Assembly: GCA_028695735.1 (NCBI GenBank)
Contig: JAQVIJ010000001.1
Span: 113,081 to 177,080, forward strand
Length of the DNA stretch: 64,000 nucleotides
Direction of reading: 5' to 3'
DNA from: Deltaproteobacteria bacterium
GTDB lineage: Bacteria > Desulfobacterota > Dissulfuribacteria > Dissulfuribacterales > DYLC01
Below the pieces are notes generated by a model. It saw only the letters and a program-made list of their open reading frames with translations. It did no database searches and was not told the DNA's origin. Numbering within the stretch: the first letter of the stretch is position 1; each line of letters opens with the position of its first letter. Both the position numbers and the translations under genes were made by a program. This document shows, in pieces, positions 34,995 to 42,201 of the stretch.

Positions 34995-35176
34995 TTCATC
35001 TTCCTCCTTATTGTGTTGGGGACATACCCTATATGCCCCCTAATTGAATCCCATGCCTTGCCGCCTCAAAGCCCTGCGCCCCTACAAACTCCTTTGACAC
35101 CAGTAATGCCTAAAGTTTTTAAATACATTACACGAAAAACCAGGTCAATGGAAAATTTCATTCTTTGAACAGCCTC

Positions 35177-35231
35177 GCAAACACCAACCTCTGCAAGTGA
35201 TACACGGCACATCGTCCGTTATTTAAAGGCT
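35177..35231. repeat. direct repeat copy B
   Basis: 55 bp matching 31485-31539 with two mismatches, including the shared downstream flank ATTTAAAGGCT that copy C lacks. Copies A and B bracket about 3.6 kb with the nuclease-like and beta-helix genes. Confidence 0.9.
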
Positions 35232-35269
35232 GATAAAAAAGGACAATATCTGGGCGATGAGCAGCCGAT

Positions 35270-35329
35270 ATTTGTTCCATGCCCCACATAACCGCCAGGG
35301 AGGGCAGTTATGCGCCGCATGGAACAAAT
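35270..35329. repeat. two-step inverted repeat (cruciform)
   Basis: ATTTGTTCCATGC (35270-35282) is the exact complement of GCATGGAACAAAT (35317-35329), and within it CATAAC (35287-35292) pairs with GTTATG (35307-35312). No T-run follows. It may be the remnant of a small element or a structured site. Confidence 0.75.
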
Positions 35330-35442
35330 GCTTCACCACTGCCGCCCTCAAGAGATTTAATTAAAAAAGTTGTTCAGAAATGTGTTCAGAAATGTGTCTG
35401 TCCTTTTGTTTTTTTGTTTTAATGTCATTGCCACACTTCCTT

Positions 35443-35511
35443 CCCTTTTCATTGCAAAGCCTTGGCAATTGATATTTAATACGTCGATTTTATCTTCAGG
35501 AGGCAAGCATG
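35443..35511 (+). promoter_or_regulatory. fossil copy of the fusion-gene promoter and ribosome binding site, now before murJ
   Basis: 35443-35480 repeats 29055-29092 with two mismatches, and is followed by AGGAGG (35498-35503) and ATG 35509. It should still drive transcription of murJ through the short leader ORF. Confidence 0.65.
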
Positions 35512-35583
35512 AAGACCATCGGCATCAATACTCATTGCGGCTCCTACTGCATACTCGATGCAAACACCAACCTCTGCAAGTGA
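35509..35583 (+). CDS. 24-codon leader ORF, fused ends of a lost fusion-gene copy
   Basis: ATG with a strong AGGAGG site encodes MKTIGINTHCGSYCILDANT then NLCK and TGA. The last 17 residues match the C-terminus of the cysteine synthase/CysRS fusion with small changes, and the upstream DNA matches its promoter, so this is a copy with nearly all of the gene deleted. The murJ start codon (35558) lies inside it in another frame. It probably acts only as a translational leader for murJ. Confidence 0.55.
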   Translation: MKTIGINTHCGSYCILDANTNLCK

Positions 35584-35603
35584 TACTCGGCACATCGCCC
35601 GTT
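35528..35603. repeat. direct repeat copy C (murJ start)
   Basis: 76 bp matching 31453-31528 with two mismatches. Beyond 35603 the sequence continues into murJ, whereas copies A and B continue ATTTAAAGGCT. Copy C therefore shows the likely ancestral junction of the fusion gene and murJ. Confidence 0.9.
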
Positions 35604-37153
35604 CGGCTGGGGCCGTAGGAGTAGCGGTATTCCTGTCCCGCATTCTGGGAGTGGTGCGGGAACAGGTATTTGCATGGCTTTTTGGCGCAGGCATGGCCGC
35701 GGATGCCTTTGTGGTGGCCTTTCGCATTCCAAATCTTTTAAGGGACCTCTTTGCCGAAGGGGCCTTGAGCTCTGCATTTGTCACGGTCTTTACGGATTAT
35801 GAAAAAAGACAGACTCACGAGGCCTTGAAACAGTTGGTCAACAATGTCTTTACAGTGATGGCTGCTGTGGTCTCTCTGGTGGTGGTGTTGGAGATGGTCT
35901 TTGCCAAGGAACTGGTGCAGCTCATGGCCCCTGATTTTCAGGCCATTCCAGGCAAGACAGGGCTCACCACTGATCTAACTCTGATCATGGCGCCGTTTCT
36001 GCTCTTCGTGTCCCAGGCCTCCATTCTCATGGGCATCTTAAATACCAAAGGCTTTTTCTTCATACCTGCCTTTTCATCCGCCTGTTTTAACTTGGGCTCC
36101 ATTGGCGTGGGCGCAGGCCTGGCCCTGTTTCTGCCTCGTTTTGGAGTAAACGGCATCGTGGGCATGGCCATCGGCACCCTGGCAGGCGGCATTCTGCAGT
36201 TTCTCATTCAAGTGCCCTTATTGAAAAGAGTAGGCTTTTCCATCAGACCTGCCTGGAACCTCGCCGAACCAGGGCTGAAACGCATCTTTCGGCTCATGCT
36301 GCCCGCTGTCATAGGGCTTTCCGCCACACAGATCAACATCTTCGTCAACACCAACTTCGCCTCACAGTGCGGCCAGGGAAGTGTGGCCTGGCTCAACTAT
36401 GCCTTTCGATTTATGCTCTTTCCCATAGGACTCTTCGGCGTAGCCATGTCCGTGGCCAGCATGCCTGCCATCTCGCGCATGGCCGCCAGTCAGGACACAA
36501 GGCGCATGAAGGATGTGCTGCAATCCAGCCTGATTCTATGCCTTGCCCTGGCTGTCCCTGCCTCTGTGGGGCTTTTTATTCTGGCGGAGCCCATCATAAG
36601 GCTCATCTATGAACACGGCAGGTTTCTGGCCCATGACACTCACATGACCGCAGAGGCGCTCAAACTCTATGCCCTCGGCCTTACGGCATATGCAGGCGTC
36701 AAGGTCATGGCACCCGTATTTTATGCCCTAAACGACACCAAATGGCCTGTAATGGGCAGTTTCCTGGCGGTCATCTGCAACATCCTCTTCATTCTGGCCA
36801 CACTGTCGCAACTGGAACACAGGGCCATCGCCCTTGCCACCTCTCTGAGCGCCATGGCAAACCTTGCGCTGCTCACCGGAGTCTTGCACAAAAAGATCGG
36901 CGGGCTATGTGTGAAGAGGCTCTTGAGGGCCACTTTCAAGATAGGGGCATCCTCCCTTGTAATGGGCGTTTTGGTGATGTCTTGCAGAAATCTCTGGCAG
37001 CATCAGGGGATGTGGCTTCAGGCACTGGGCCTTTTGATGGCAGTGGCGGCAGGCGCCATTTTTTATGCAGGCATGGTCTATGTGTTACGGGTAGAGGAGG
37101 TGAAGACCGTGATGGACGGCATAGGCCATAGAATAGGGCTACTCAAGCAGTAG
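35558..37153 (+). CDS. murJ: lipid II flippase MurJ
   Basis: Polytopic inner-membrane protein that flips the peptidoglycan precursor lipid II. The 531-aa protein has about 14 membrane helices. It begins with the family pattern RSAGAVGVAVFLSRILGVVR, then DAFVVAFRIPNLLRDLFAEG with further MurJ signatures such as GALSSAFVTVF. The start ATG 35558 lies within repeat copy C and inside the leader ORF, with no ribosome binding site of its own, so translation probably depends on the leader. It is tail-to-tail with the DUF1521-like gene, overlapping 11 nt. Confidence 0.93.
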   Translation: MQTPTSASDTRHIARSAGAVGVAVFLSRILGVVREQVFAWLFGAGMAADAFVVAFRIPNLLRDLFAEGALSSAFVTVFTDYEKRQTHEALKQLVNNVFTVMAAVVSLVVVLEMVFAKELVQLMAPDFQAIPGKTGLTTDLTLIMAPFLLFVSQASILMGILNTKGFFFIPAFSSACFNLGSIGVGAGLALFLPRFGVNGIVGMAIGTLAGGILQFLIQVPLLKRVGFSIRPAWNLAEPGLKRIFRLMLPAVIGLSATQINIFVNTNFASQCGQGSVAWLNYAFRFMLFPIGLFGVAMSVASMPAISRMAASQDTRRMKDVLQSSLILCLALAVPASVGLFILAEPIIRLIYEHGRFLAHDTHMTAEALKLYALGLTAYAGVKVMAPVFYALNDTKWPVMGSFLAVICNILFILATLSQLEHRAIALATSLSAMANLALLTGVLHKKIGGLCVKRLLRATFKIGASSLVMGVLVMSCRNLWQHQGMWLQALGLLMAVAAGAIFYAGMVYVLRVEEVKTVMDGIGHRIGLLKQ

Positions 37154-38177
37154 CCTTATTGCCCCATAAAAGCCTGCCATGCTCATCATACCAGTCGTTT
37201 CCATCCCCGCCTGCCATGACCCTGTCAGCCTGTTCCAATGGGGCCTTCAGGTCAGTTAAGTCTGTGAAACGAAAGAAGACGCCAGCAGTGGCCGTGGTTT
37301 CTGAGGCGGCGCCACCTCCTACGGCATGCATGCGCTCATTGCCCTTGATGACATCCACAAAGCGAATGTTACCTGAGTCAGGGGCGGTAAACAGGACCTT
37401 TGTGCCGTCCTGCAGGGAAAAGACCGTAAAGAGGTCGCTTTTTTTCAGGTCGCTGAACTCTCCATTGACGGCCCCCTCCACATCTGAAAGGTCCACATGG
37501 GGATCCCCCCAGATCACCGTGGAGAGCCTGGAGAATTTCTCGTATATCTCCACTGTCATCTCGTTTTTAAAACCTATGAGGTACTGGCCCGTATCCACTA
37601 TATTTGGGGCAGGAAGCGTCAAGCCATGGCTGCTGTAATTCACGGTCAAGGCGGAATAGGAGAGATATTCCAGGTGAATGGCTATGCTGTCTGCCAGCAG
37701 GCCTGCCCTGCCCTGCATGGCAGTGCCATTTTGAAGCTCGATTCGTATGTCAAGGGAGAGATACGAAGCGGAGACGGCCGCGGCTCGCTGGAGTTCCAGG
37801 CCGGGGCTGACTGATGGCCTCATCTCGATAAATCCCTTTACATCAGAGGGGTTGTTGTGAGTCAAGCGGTCTATGATGAGCTTTTTGAGAAGCAGGGCTG
37901 AGTCATTTATGTCAGTTGTGTTGAGTGTGCCGTCGGCCTTCTTGTCATTTAGGCGCCGGGCCAAGGTCTGCACCATGTCCTTTAGGTCATTTAAGGATAG
38001 AAAAGACCCGTTTGCCCGAGTAGTTAGGCCTGAAGAGGCAGAAAGTGCCTGCCGCACCAGGGCATCTTTTTTGGCAATTCGGTCTTCGTTTGCCTTGGGA
38101 GCAGGCGTCTGAGGCAGGGCAGGTGTAAGTGCCTGAGGGATTGAGAATCGGTTGAAAATACTGTTTAGTGTGAACAT
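37143..38177 (-). CDS. DUF1521-like protein with GD/PHVD self-cleavage motif
   Basis: 344-aa protein, no signal peptide. After a Pro/Ala-rich N-terminus and a helical region, residues about 195-300 contain VIWGDPHVDLSDVEG (G224-D225-P226-H227-V228-D229). GD/PHVD is the cleavage site of the metal-ion-inducible autocleavage domain (DUF1521) known from the rhizobial effector NopE1, where Ca2+ triggers hydrolysis between D and P. The C-terminus has GGDGNDWYD (323-331), resembling a single RTX-type Ca-binding repeat. GGAGGG precedes ATG 38177. It is divergent from the flavoprotein gene across a small inverted-repeat element. Function here is unknown; Ca-triggered processing of an exported protein is the leading idea. 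Confidence 0.7.
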   Translation of the reverse strand: MFTLNSIFNRFSIPQALTPALPQTPAPKANEDRIAKKDALVRQALSASSGLTTRANGSFLSLNDLKDMVQTLARRLNDKKADGTLNTTDINDSALLLKKLIIDRLTHNNPSDVKGFIEMRPSVSPGLELQRAAAVSASYLSLDIRIELQNGTAMQGRAGLLADSIAIHLEYLSYSALTVNYSSHGLTLPAPNIVDTGQYLIGFKNEMTVEIYEKFSRLSTVIWGDPHVDLSDVEGAVNGEFSDLKKSDLFTVFSLQDGTKVLFTAPDSGNIRFVDVIKGNERMHAVGGGAASETTATAGVFFRFTDLTDLKAPLEQADRVMAGGDGNDWYDEHGRLLWGNKATA

Positions 38178-38202
38178 GTGACGACCCTCCGTTGTTATTG
38201 TG

Positions 38203-38353
38203 TATAGGGCGCCTTGAAAAATTAGAATTTTTGTCCGAGAACAAGGCGCGATGAAAGGCGAAAAAGCGGAGCATACTCCATGTATGTGAGCATTTTTTGC
38301 CGACGAGCAACGCAGTTATGGGGCGAAAGGGCAATTTTGCAAGGCGCCCTATA
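38203..38353. mobile_element. 151-bp MITE-like element with 21-bp terminal inverted repeats
   Basis: The ends TATAGGGCGCCTTGAAAAAT and their complement match over 21 bp with one mismatch, and the interior forms an imperfect long hairpin (GGCGAAAAAGC...GCATTTTTTGCC). It has no coding capacity and starts and ends at TA, as mariner/IS630-type MITEs do. It sits between two divergent genes, and its ends create TATAAT- and TATACA-like hexamers facing outward on both sides. Confidence 0.75.
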
Positions 38354-38393
38354 ATTTATCGGCACAAAATACCCTTTGCTTTAAGGAGGTCTT

Positions 38394-38984
38394 ATGCCCT
38401 ACTCCATCCTTGGTCTCATGGGTTCGCCTCGAATGGGCGGCAATACAGATATTCTGATGGACGCACTCCTTTCCCATGCTCAAGCGCTGGGTGCGGTCAC
38501 AGAAAAACTTCGGCTCTATGCCATGCGATTTCAGGGCTGCATCGAGTGCGGCGGCTGTGACCACACGGGTGTGTGCGTGTTGCAGGACGACCTCACTCCT
38601 GTTTATGAACGCCTGCTGCAGGCAGACTATGTGGTGGCGGCCTCTCCCATGTTTTTCTACAACATCTCCTCTCAAATGCAGGCCCTGGTGGAGCGCTCAC
38701 AGGCCCTCTGGGTCTCCAAATATCGCCTAAACGGCCTCGTCAAACGCCAAAAACCAGGGCAGGCGGTCTTTATCGGCATAGGGGCAACGCGAGGCAAATC
38801 CCTGTTTGACGGCGCTCAAAGGGTGATGAAATACTTCTTCGATGCCCTGGACATGCGGTTTGCAGGAAGCCTACTCTATAGAGGCATCGATGCCAAAGGA
38901 GAGATAAAAGGCCATGAAACGGCCATGGCGGATGTGAAAAGACTGGCCGAGGCCATGGCCAAAGGGGAACGAATAGAATTCTGA
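38394..38984 (+). CDS. iron-sulfur flavoprotein (NADPH-dependent FMN reductase fold)
   Basis: 196-aa flavodoxin-like protein. The FMN phosphate loop is GSPRMGGNTD near the N-terminus, and the cluster motif CIECGGCDHTGVC (about residues 47-59) gives the compact four-Cys set of Isf-type flavoproteins. AAGGAGGT precedes ATG 38394. Such proteins move electrons between ferredoxin and oxygen, peroxide or other acceptors in anaerobes. Its end lies against a remnant of the MITE-like element. Confidence 0.88.
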   Translation: MPYSILGLMGSPRMGGNTDILMDALLSHAQALGAVTEKLRLYAMRFQGCIECGGCDHTGVCVLQDDLTPVYERLLQADYVVAASPMFFYNISSQMQALVERSQALWVSKYRLNGLVKRQKPGQAVFIGIGATRGKSLFDGAQRVMKYFFDALDMRFAGSLLYRGIDAKGEIKGHETAMADVKRLAEAMAKGERIEF

Positions 38985-39010
38985 AATCAAGGCAATTTTT
39001 CAAGGCTCCC
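38984..39010. repeat. right-arm remnant of the inverted-repeat element
   Basis: AATCAAGGCAATTTTTCAAG and GCTCCC match the right half of the short copy at 60107-60153. The left half would fall in the end of the flavoprotein gene. Confidence 0.5.
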
Positions 39011-39084
39011 TTTAGCATTGACCAACACATTGAAGTTGTTTAAGTTAATCCGCACAGATCAATTGATACAACGAGGCACCTGAC

Positions 39085-39894
39085 ATTACGACTTTCTCCG
39101 ATTCACTTGATTTTAGAATTCTTGACCTGCTCGCCCAGAAGGACACGTCCATACACAGAACGAACCCCGCGGCCAAGCTCCTGACCACCCTTATCTTCAT
39201 CGTCCTCGTGACATCGCATAACCGCTATGCCATCCTGTCTCTGCTGCCCTACACCATATTCCCTGTCACCATGTTGGTGCTGGCTGACCTGCCACTCCGC
39301 GTAATCCTGCAAAAAATGCTGTTGGCAGCGCCGTTCACGCTGTTCGTGGGCATCCTGAACCCGTTTTTCGACACAACACCCATGTTGCAACTGGGAAACA
39401 TATACCTCACCGGCGGGTTTGTATCCTTCATATCCATCTTTTTACGAATGTTTCTTTGTGTAACCGCCAGCCTTTTACTCATAGCCACCACACCCTTTCA
39501 TGAAATCTGTCACAGCCTTAGACGCCTGGGCCTTCCCAAACCTTTTGTAATACAGCTCATGCTGTTACACAGATACATATTCCTTCTTGCCGAGGAGGCA
39601 GCCCGGCTCATTCAGGCCCGCAGCCTGAGAAGCTTTAACGGCAGAGGCGCCGAACTACGCTATTTCATTCCGATGCTGGGCCAGCTTCTGCTGCGTTCCA
39701 TGGACAGGGCACAGCGCGTCCATGCGGCCATGCTTTCGCGAGGATTCACTGGAGAGATACATCTTCTGAGGCCTTCCACCATAAAAAATACCGACATAGT
39801 CTTTGTTGCAGCCTGGTCAGCAGCCTTCTACCTGTTTCGCACGGGCATTCCATCCCATATAATCAGACGAATCGGGGCCTTCTTTCTGACATGA
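39085..39894 (+). CDS. cbiQ: CbiQ-type ECF transporter transmembrane (T) protein
   Basis: Membrane coupling component of an ECF/cobalt-type transporter, 269 aa, with about six helices and the family's AARL motifs: EEAARLIQARSLRSF and DRAQRVHAAMLSRGF. Codons back to 39085 continue a typical N-terminus (LDLLAQKDTSIHRTNPAAKL), but between the stop at 39064 and GTG 39208 there is no ATG, GTG or TTG in frame. The best start is ATT at 39085, with GAGG 8 nt upstream; GTG 39208 would cut the first helix. The end overlaps cbiO by 4 nt (ATGA). No substrate-binding S component lies beside it, so the substrate is unknown. Confidence 0.8.
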   Translation: MTTFSDSLDFRILDLLAQKDTSIHRTNPAAKLLTTLIFIVLVTSHNRYAILSLLPYTIFPVTMLVLADLPLRVILQKMLLAAPFTLFVGILNPFFDTTPMLQLGNIYLTGGFVSFISIFLRMFLCVTASLLLIATTPFHEICHSLRRLGLPKPFVIQLMLLHRYIFLLAEEAARLIQARSLRSFNGRGAELRYFIPMLGQLLLRSMDRAQRVHAAMLSRGFTGEIHLLRPSTIKNTDIVFVAAWSAAFYLFRTGIPSHIIRRIGAFFLT

Positions 39895-40649
39895 GCCATC
39901 ACATAGTCGAGGTCAAAAACCTTTATTACCGCTACACAGACGGCACAACCGCCCTAAACGGCGTCTCGTTTCGCATCACTCACGGCGAGTCCGTGGCCAT
40001 CGTAGGGGCAAACGGCGCCGGCAAGTCAACTATGCTTATGCATCTAAACGGCTATCTCACGCCTCAAACCGGTGAGGTGCGCATAGGAGACATGCCACTC
40101 ACACGCCAGACCATTTCACACATACGCCGCACCGTCGGCATGGTATTTCAGGATCCGGATGACCAGCTCTTTATGCCCACTGTGGAAGAGGACGTGGCAT
40201 TTGGACCGCTGAACCTCGGATTGCCCCTCGAAGACGTAAACACGCGCGTGGACCAGGCCCTGAAACAGGTAGAGGCCCTGCATCTTAAAAAGCGCCTGTC
40301 TCATCGCCTCTCCGGCGGTGAAAAACGCCGCGTGGCCATCGCCTCGGTACTGGCAATGGAGCCTGACATCCTGGTCTTAGACGAACCAGGAACCGGTCTG
40401 GACCCGCACGGACGCAGGCTGCTCATAGAGCTCCTGGCCTCCTTCAGACACACCAAGATACTCGCCACACACGACCTGGACATGGCCATGGACCTGTGTG
40501 AACGCACAATAGTCCTTCACAACGGGCAAATAGCGGCAGACGGCCCGACTCAGAAAATTCTCAGAGACGACGAACTCCTTCAAAAAAGCCATCTGGAACG
40601 GCCTTTGCGGCTTCAGGGATACCCTATCTGCAATAGAGGAAATACATGA
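39891..40649 (+). CDS. cbiO: ECF transporter ATPase (CbiO/EcfA type)
   Basis: 252-aa ABC ATPase that powers the neighbouring T protein. Walker A is GANGAGKST, the Q-loop FQDPDDQLF, the signature LSGGEKRRVAIA, Walker B ILVLDEPGTG and the switch His follows in ATHDLDMA. The VGMVFQDPDDQLF pattern is typical of CbiO/EcfA. It overlaps cbiQ upstream and the GT39 gene downstream by 4 nt each, so all three are translationally coupled. Confidence 0.95.
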   Translation: MSHHIVEVKNLYYRYTDGTTALNGVSFRITHGESVAIVGANGAGKSTMLMHLNGYLTPQTGEVRIGDMPLTRQTISHIRRTVGMVFQDPDDQLFMPTVEEDVAFGPLNLGLPLEDVNTRVDQALKQVEALHLKKRLSHRLSGGEKRRVAIASVLAMEPDILVLDEPGTGLDPHGRRLLIELLASFRHTKILATHDLDMAMDLCERTIVLHNGQIAADGPTQKILRDDELLQKSHLERPLRLQGYPICNRGNT

Positions 40650-42133
40650 ATAGAGCGACACTCGATTTTTCACACTTGCTTTCGGTCCTCTGGCGCGCAT
40701 TGACAGACTCGCCGGTCAAAATCCTATTTTTCGCCCTGATTCTCGCCCTATGCCTTCAGGGGACACGCGGTCTCTTTGATGAAGACGAGACTCGATATGC
40801 GGAATGCGCCCGTGAAATGCTGATTTCAGGCCAATTTCTGGTGCCTCAGCGGGATTTTCGGCCTCATATCACCAAGCCACCCCTTACCTACTGGGCCATA
40901 GCTGCCTCCATGAAGGTATTCGGCATAAACGAATGGGCTGCGCGTCTGCCCAATGCCGTAGCCTTTGGCGTAACCACATTTTTGCTGGTGCTCCTGGCCT
41001 CCAAACTCTGGAACCAAGACACGGGCAGGCTTGCAGGGCTTATTTACATGACAAGCCTTGTACCCTTTGCAGCCTCCAATATAATCACCACCGACACCCT
41101 GCTTGGAATGTGGGAGGTCTGCGCCGTCTGGGCCTTTGTCAACTGCTATAAAGCGGCCACACGCAGGCAGGCCCGCATCTGGTCGTATTTGATGGGGCTG
41201 TTCTGGGGCATGGCCTTTCTCACCAAGGGGCCTGCCATACTGCCGGTCGGTGCGGCGATTCTGATCTTCTGGTGGTTTCACAGAAGGGCATTTAAACTCT
41301 TTCCATTTGGTCCTGTCATGCTGGGCCTCTTCATGCTTACTGGAGGCCTCTGGTATCTTCTCCTGATTTTGAATGATTTCAGCCGATTACAGTTCTTCAT
41401 CACCGAACAGGTCACGGGCAGGCTCATTGGAAATGTACATCATCGAAACAGCGGGCTTCTGGCCTCCCTTTACATCTATCTTCCCACGGTCTTGCTGGGC
41501 GCCATGCCCTGGCTGGGAATCCTGCTCAAAAAGGCAAAGACCTCTCTGGTTTCAAAGGCAATCTTTCAAGACGAAGGGCTGTTTCTGGCCTATTTTTGGT
41601 TCTTGGTACCCCTTGGAGTGTTTTCTCTGGCCAGCTCCAAGCTCCCCCTTTACATACTGCCGGTCTTTTCGGCCCTCAGCCTTTTGACCGCCAGACACCT
41701 GACAAAGGCAAATATCCATACAGGCAGTTTCACCAAATGGCTTTTGGCCTGGTGCTGCCTGCTCGTAGTGCTAAAGGGGACTGCCGCATACCTACCCTTT
41801 CAGCAGGATGCGCGCAGGCTTGTGCAACACATCCCTGTGCTTTCACAGCCCGATACGCAAATCTGGTCCCTTACCGAGACCTTCATAGACGGCATTCCCT
41901 TCTATACGGGCAAGGATATCCTATATCTCCAATGGCATACAGAAAACAAAATAGCCGAAGCCAATCTGGAGGACTGCCTGAACCAAAATAAATTCAGCGG
42001 ATTGCAAGTCATTCTGTTAGTGCCCAATGCCATGGAACAGGCGTGTAAGGAGCTTTTACTGGCGCATAATGTCAGAATTCAAGAGATGGGTGGTTATAGA
42101 AAATCAAAGATATTACAACTCTCATTCAATTAA
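40646..42133 (+). CDS. GT39 family glycosyltransferase (ArnT/PMT-like)
   Basis: 495-aa integral membrane glycosyltransferase of the lipid-phosphosugar type. About 11 helices; the catalytic loop between helices one and two is DEDETRYAECAREM, followed by ITKPPLTYW, as in ArnT-like enzymes. Family members move a sugar such as aminoarabinose or mannose from an undecaprenyl or dolichyl carrier to lipid A or a protein. Its ATG overlaps cbiO by 4 nt, an unusual partnership. The acceptor cannot be told. Confidence 0.88.
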   Translation: MNRATLDFSHLLSVLWRALTDSPVKILFFALILALCLQGTRGLFDEDETRYAECAREMLISGQFLVPQRDFRPHITKPPLTYWAIAASMKVFGINEWAARLPNAVAFGVTTFLLVLLASKLWNQDTGRLAGLIYMTSLVPFAASNIITTDTLLGMWEVCAVWAFVNCYKAATRRQARIWSYLMGLFWGMAFLTKGPAILPVGAAILIFWWFHRRAFKLFPFGPVMLGLFMLTGGLWYLLLILNDFSRLQFFITEQVTGRLIGNVHHRNSGLLASLYIYLPTVLLGAMPWLGILLKKAKTSLVSKAIFQDEGLFLAYFWFLVPLGVFSLASSKLPLYILPVFSALSLLTARHLTKANIHTGSFTKWLLAWCCLLVVLKGTAAYLPFQQDARRLVQHIPVLSQPDTQIWSLTETFIDGIPFYTGKDILYLQWHTENKIAEANLEDCLNQNKFSGLQVILLVPNAMEQACKELLLAHNVRIQEMGGYRKSKILQLSFN

Positions 42134-42143
42134 GCAAAACCTA

Positions 42144-42182
42144 TTGACCACACACAAAGAAGGTTTTAGGTTATGCTAACCT
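42144..42182 (+). promoter_or_regulatory. weak promoter with palindrome before the hexapeptide gene
   Basis: TTGACC (42144-42149), 17 bp and TAGGTT (42167-42172). The palindrome AGGTTA-TGC-TAACCT (42168-42182) overlaps the -10 box, so this could be a regulated promoter. Confidence 0.35.
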
Positions 42183-42201
42183 CAAGACACATGAACCGAC
42201 C

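Larger units (their letters stand above)
34995..35508. other. 514-nt intergenic region with repeat copy B and a cruciform
   Basis: No gene visible. It holds the upstream region of the beta-helix gene, repeat copy B (35177-35231), a two-step inverted repeat (35270-35329), and a copy of the promoter region of the cysteine synthase/CysRS fusion (from 35443). The order suggests successive insertion and duplication. Confidence 0.75.

Noticed and set aside
31540-35176. Integrative element with integrase
   Set aside because: No recombinase, relaxase or transposase is present; only the flanking repeats remain as evidence.
35509-35583. Three-Cys peptide as a RiPP precursor
   Set aside because: It is explained by fusion of the ends of the neighbouring synthetase gene, and no maturation enzyme is nearby.
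39085-40649. Cobalt transporter with riboswitch
   Set aside because: No cobalamin riboswitch or CbiM/CbiN is visible upstream; only CbiQ and CbiO are supported.
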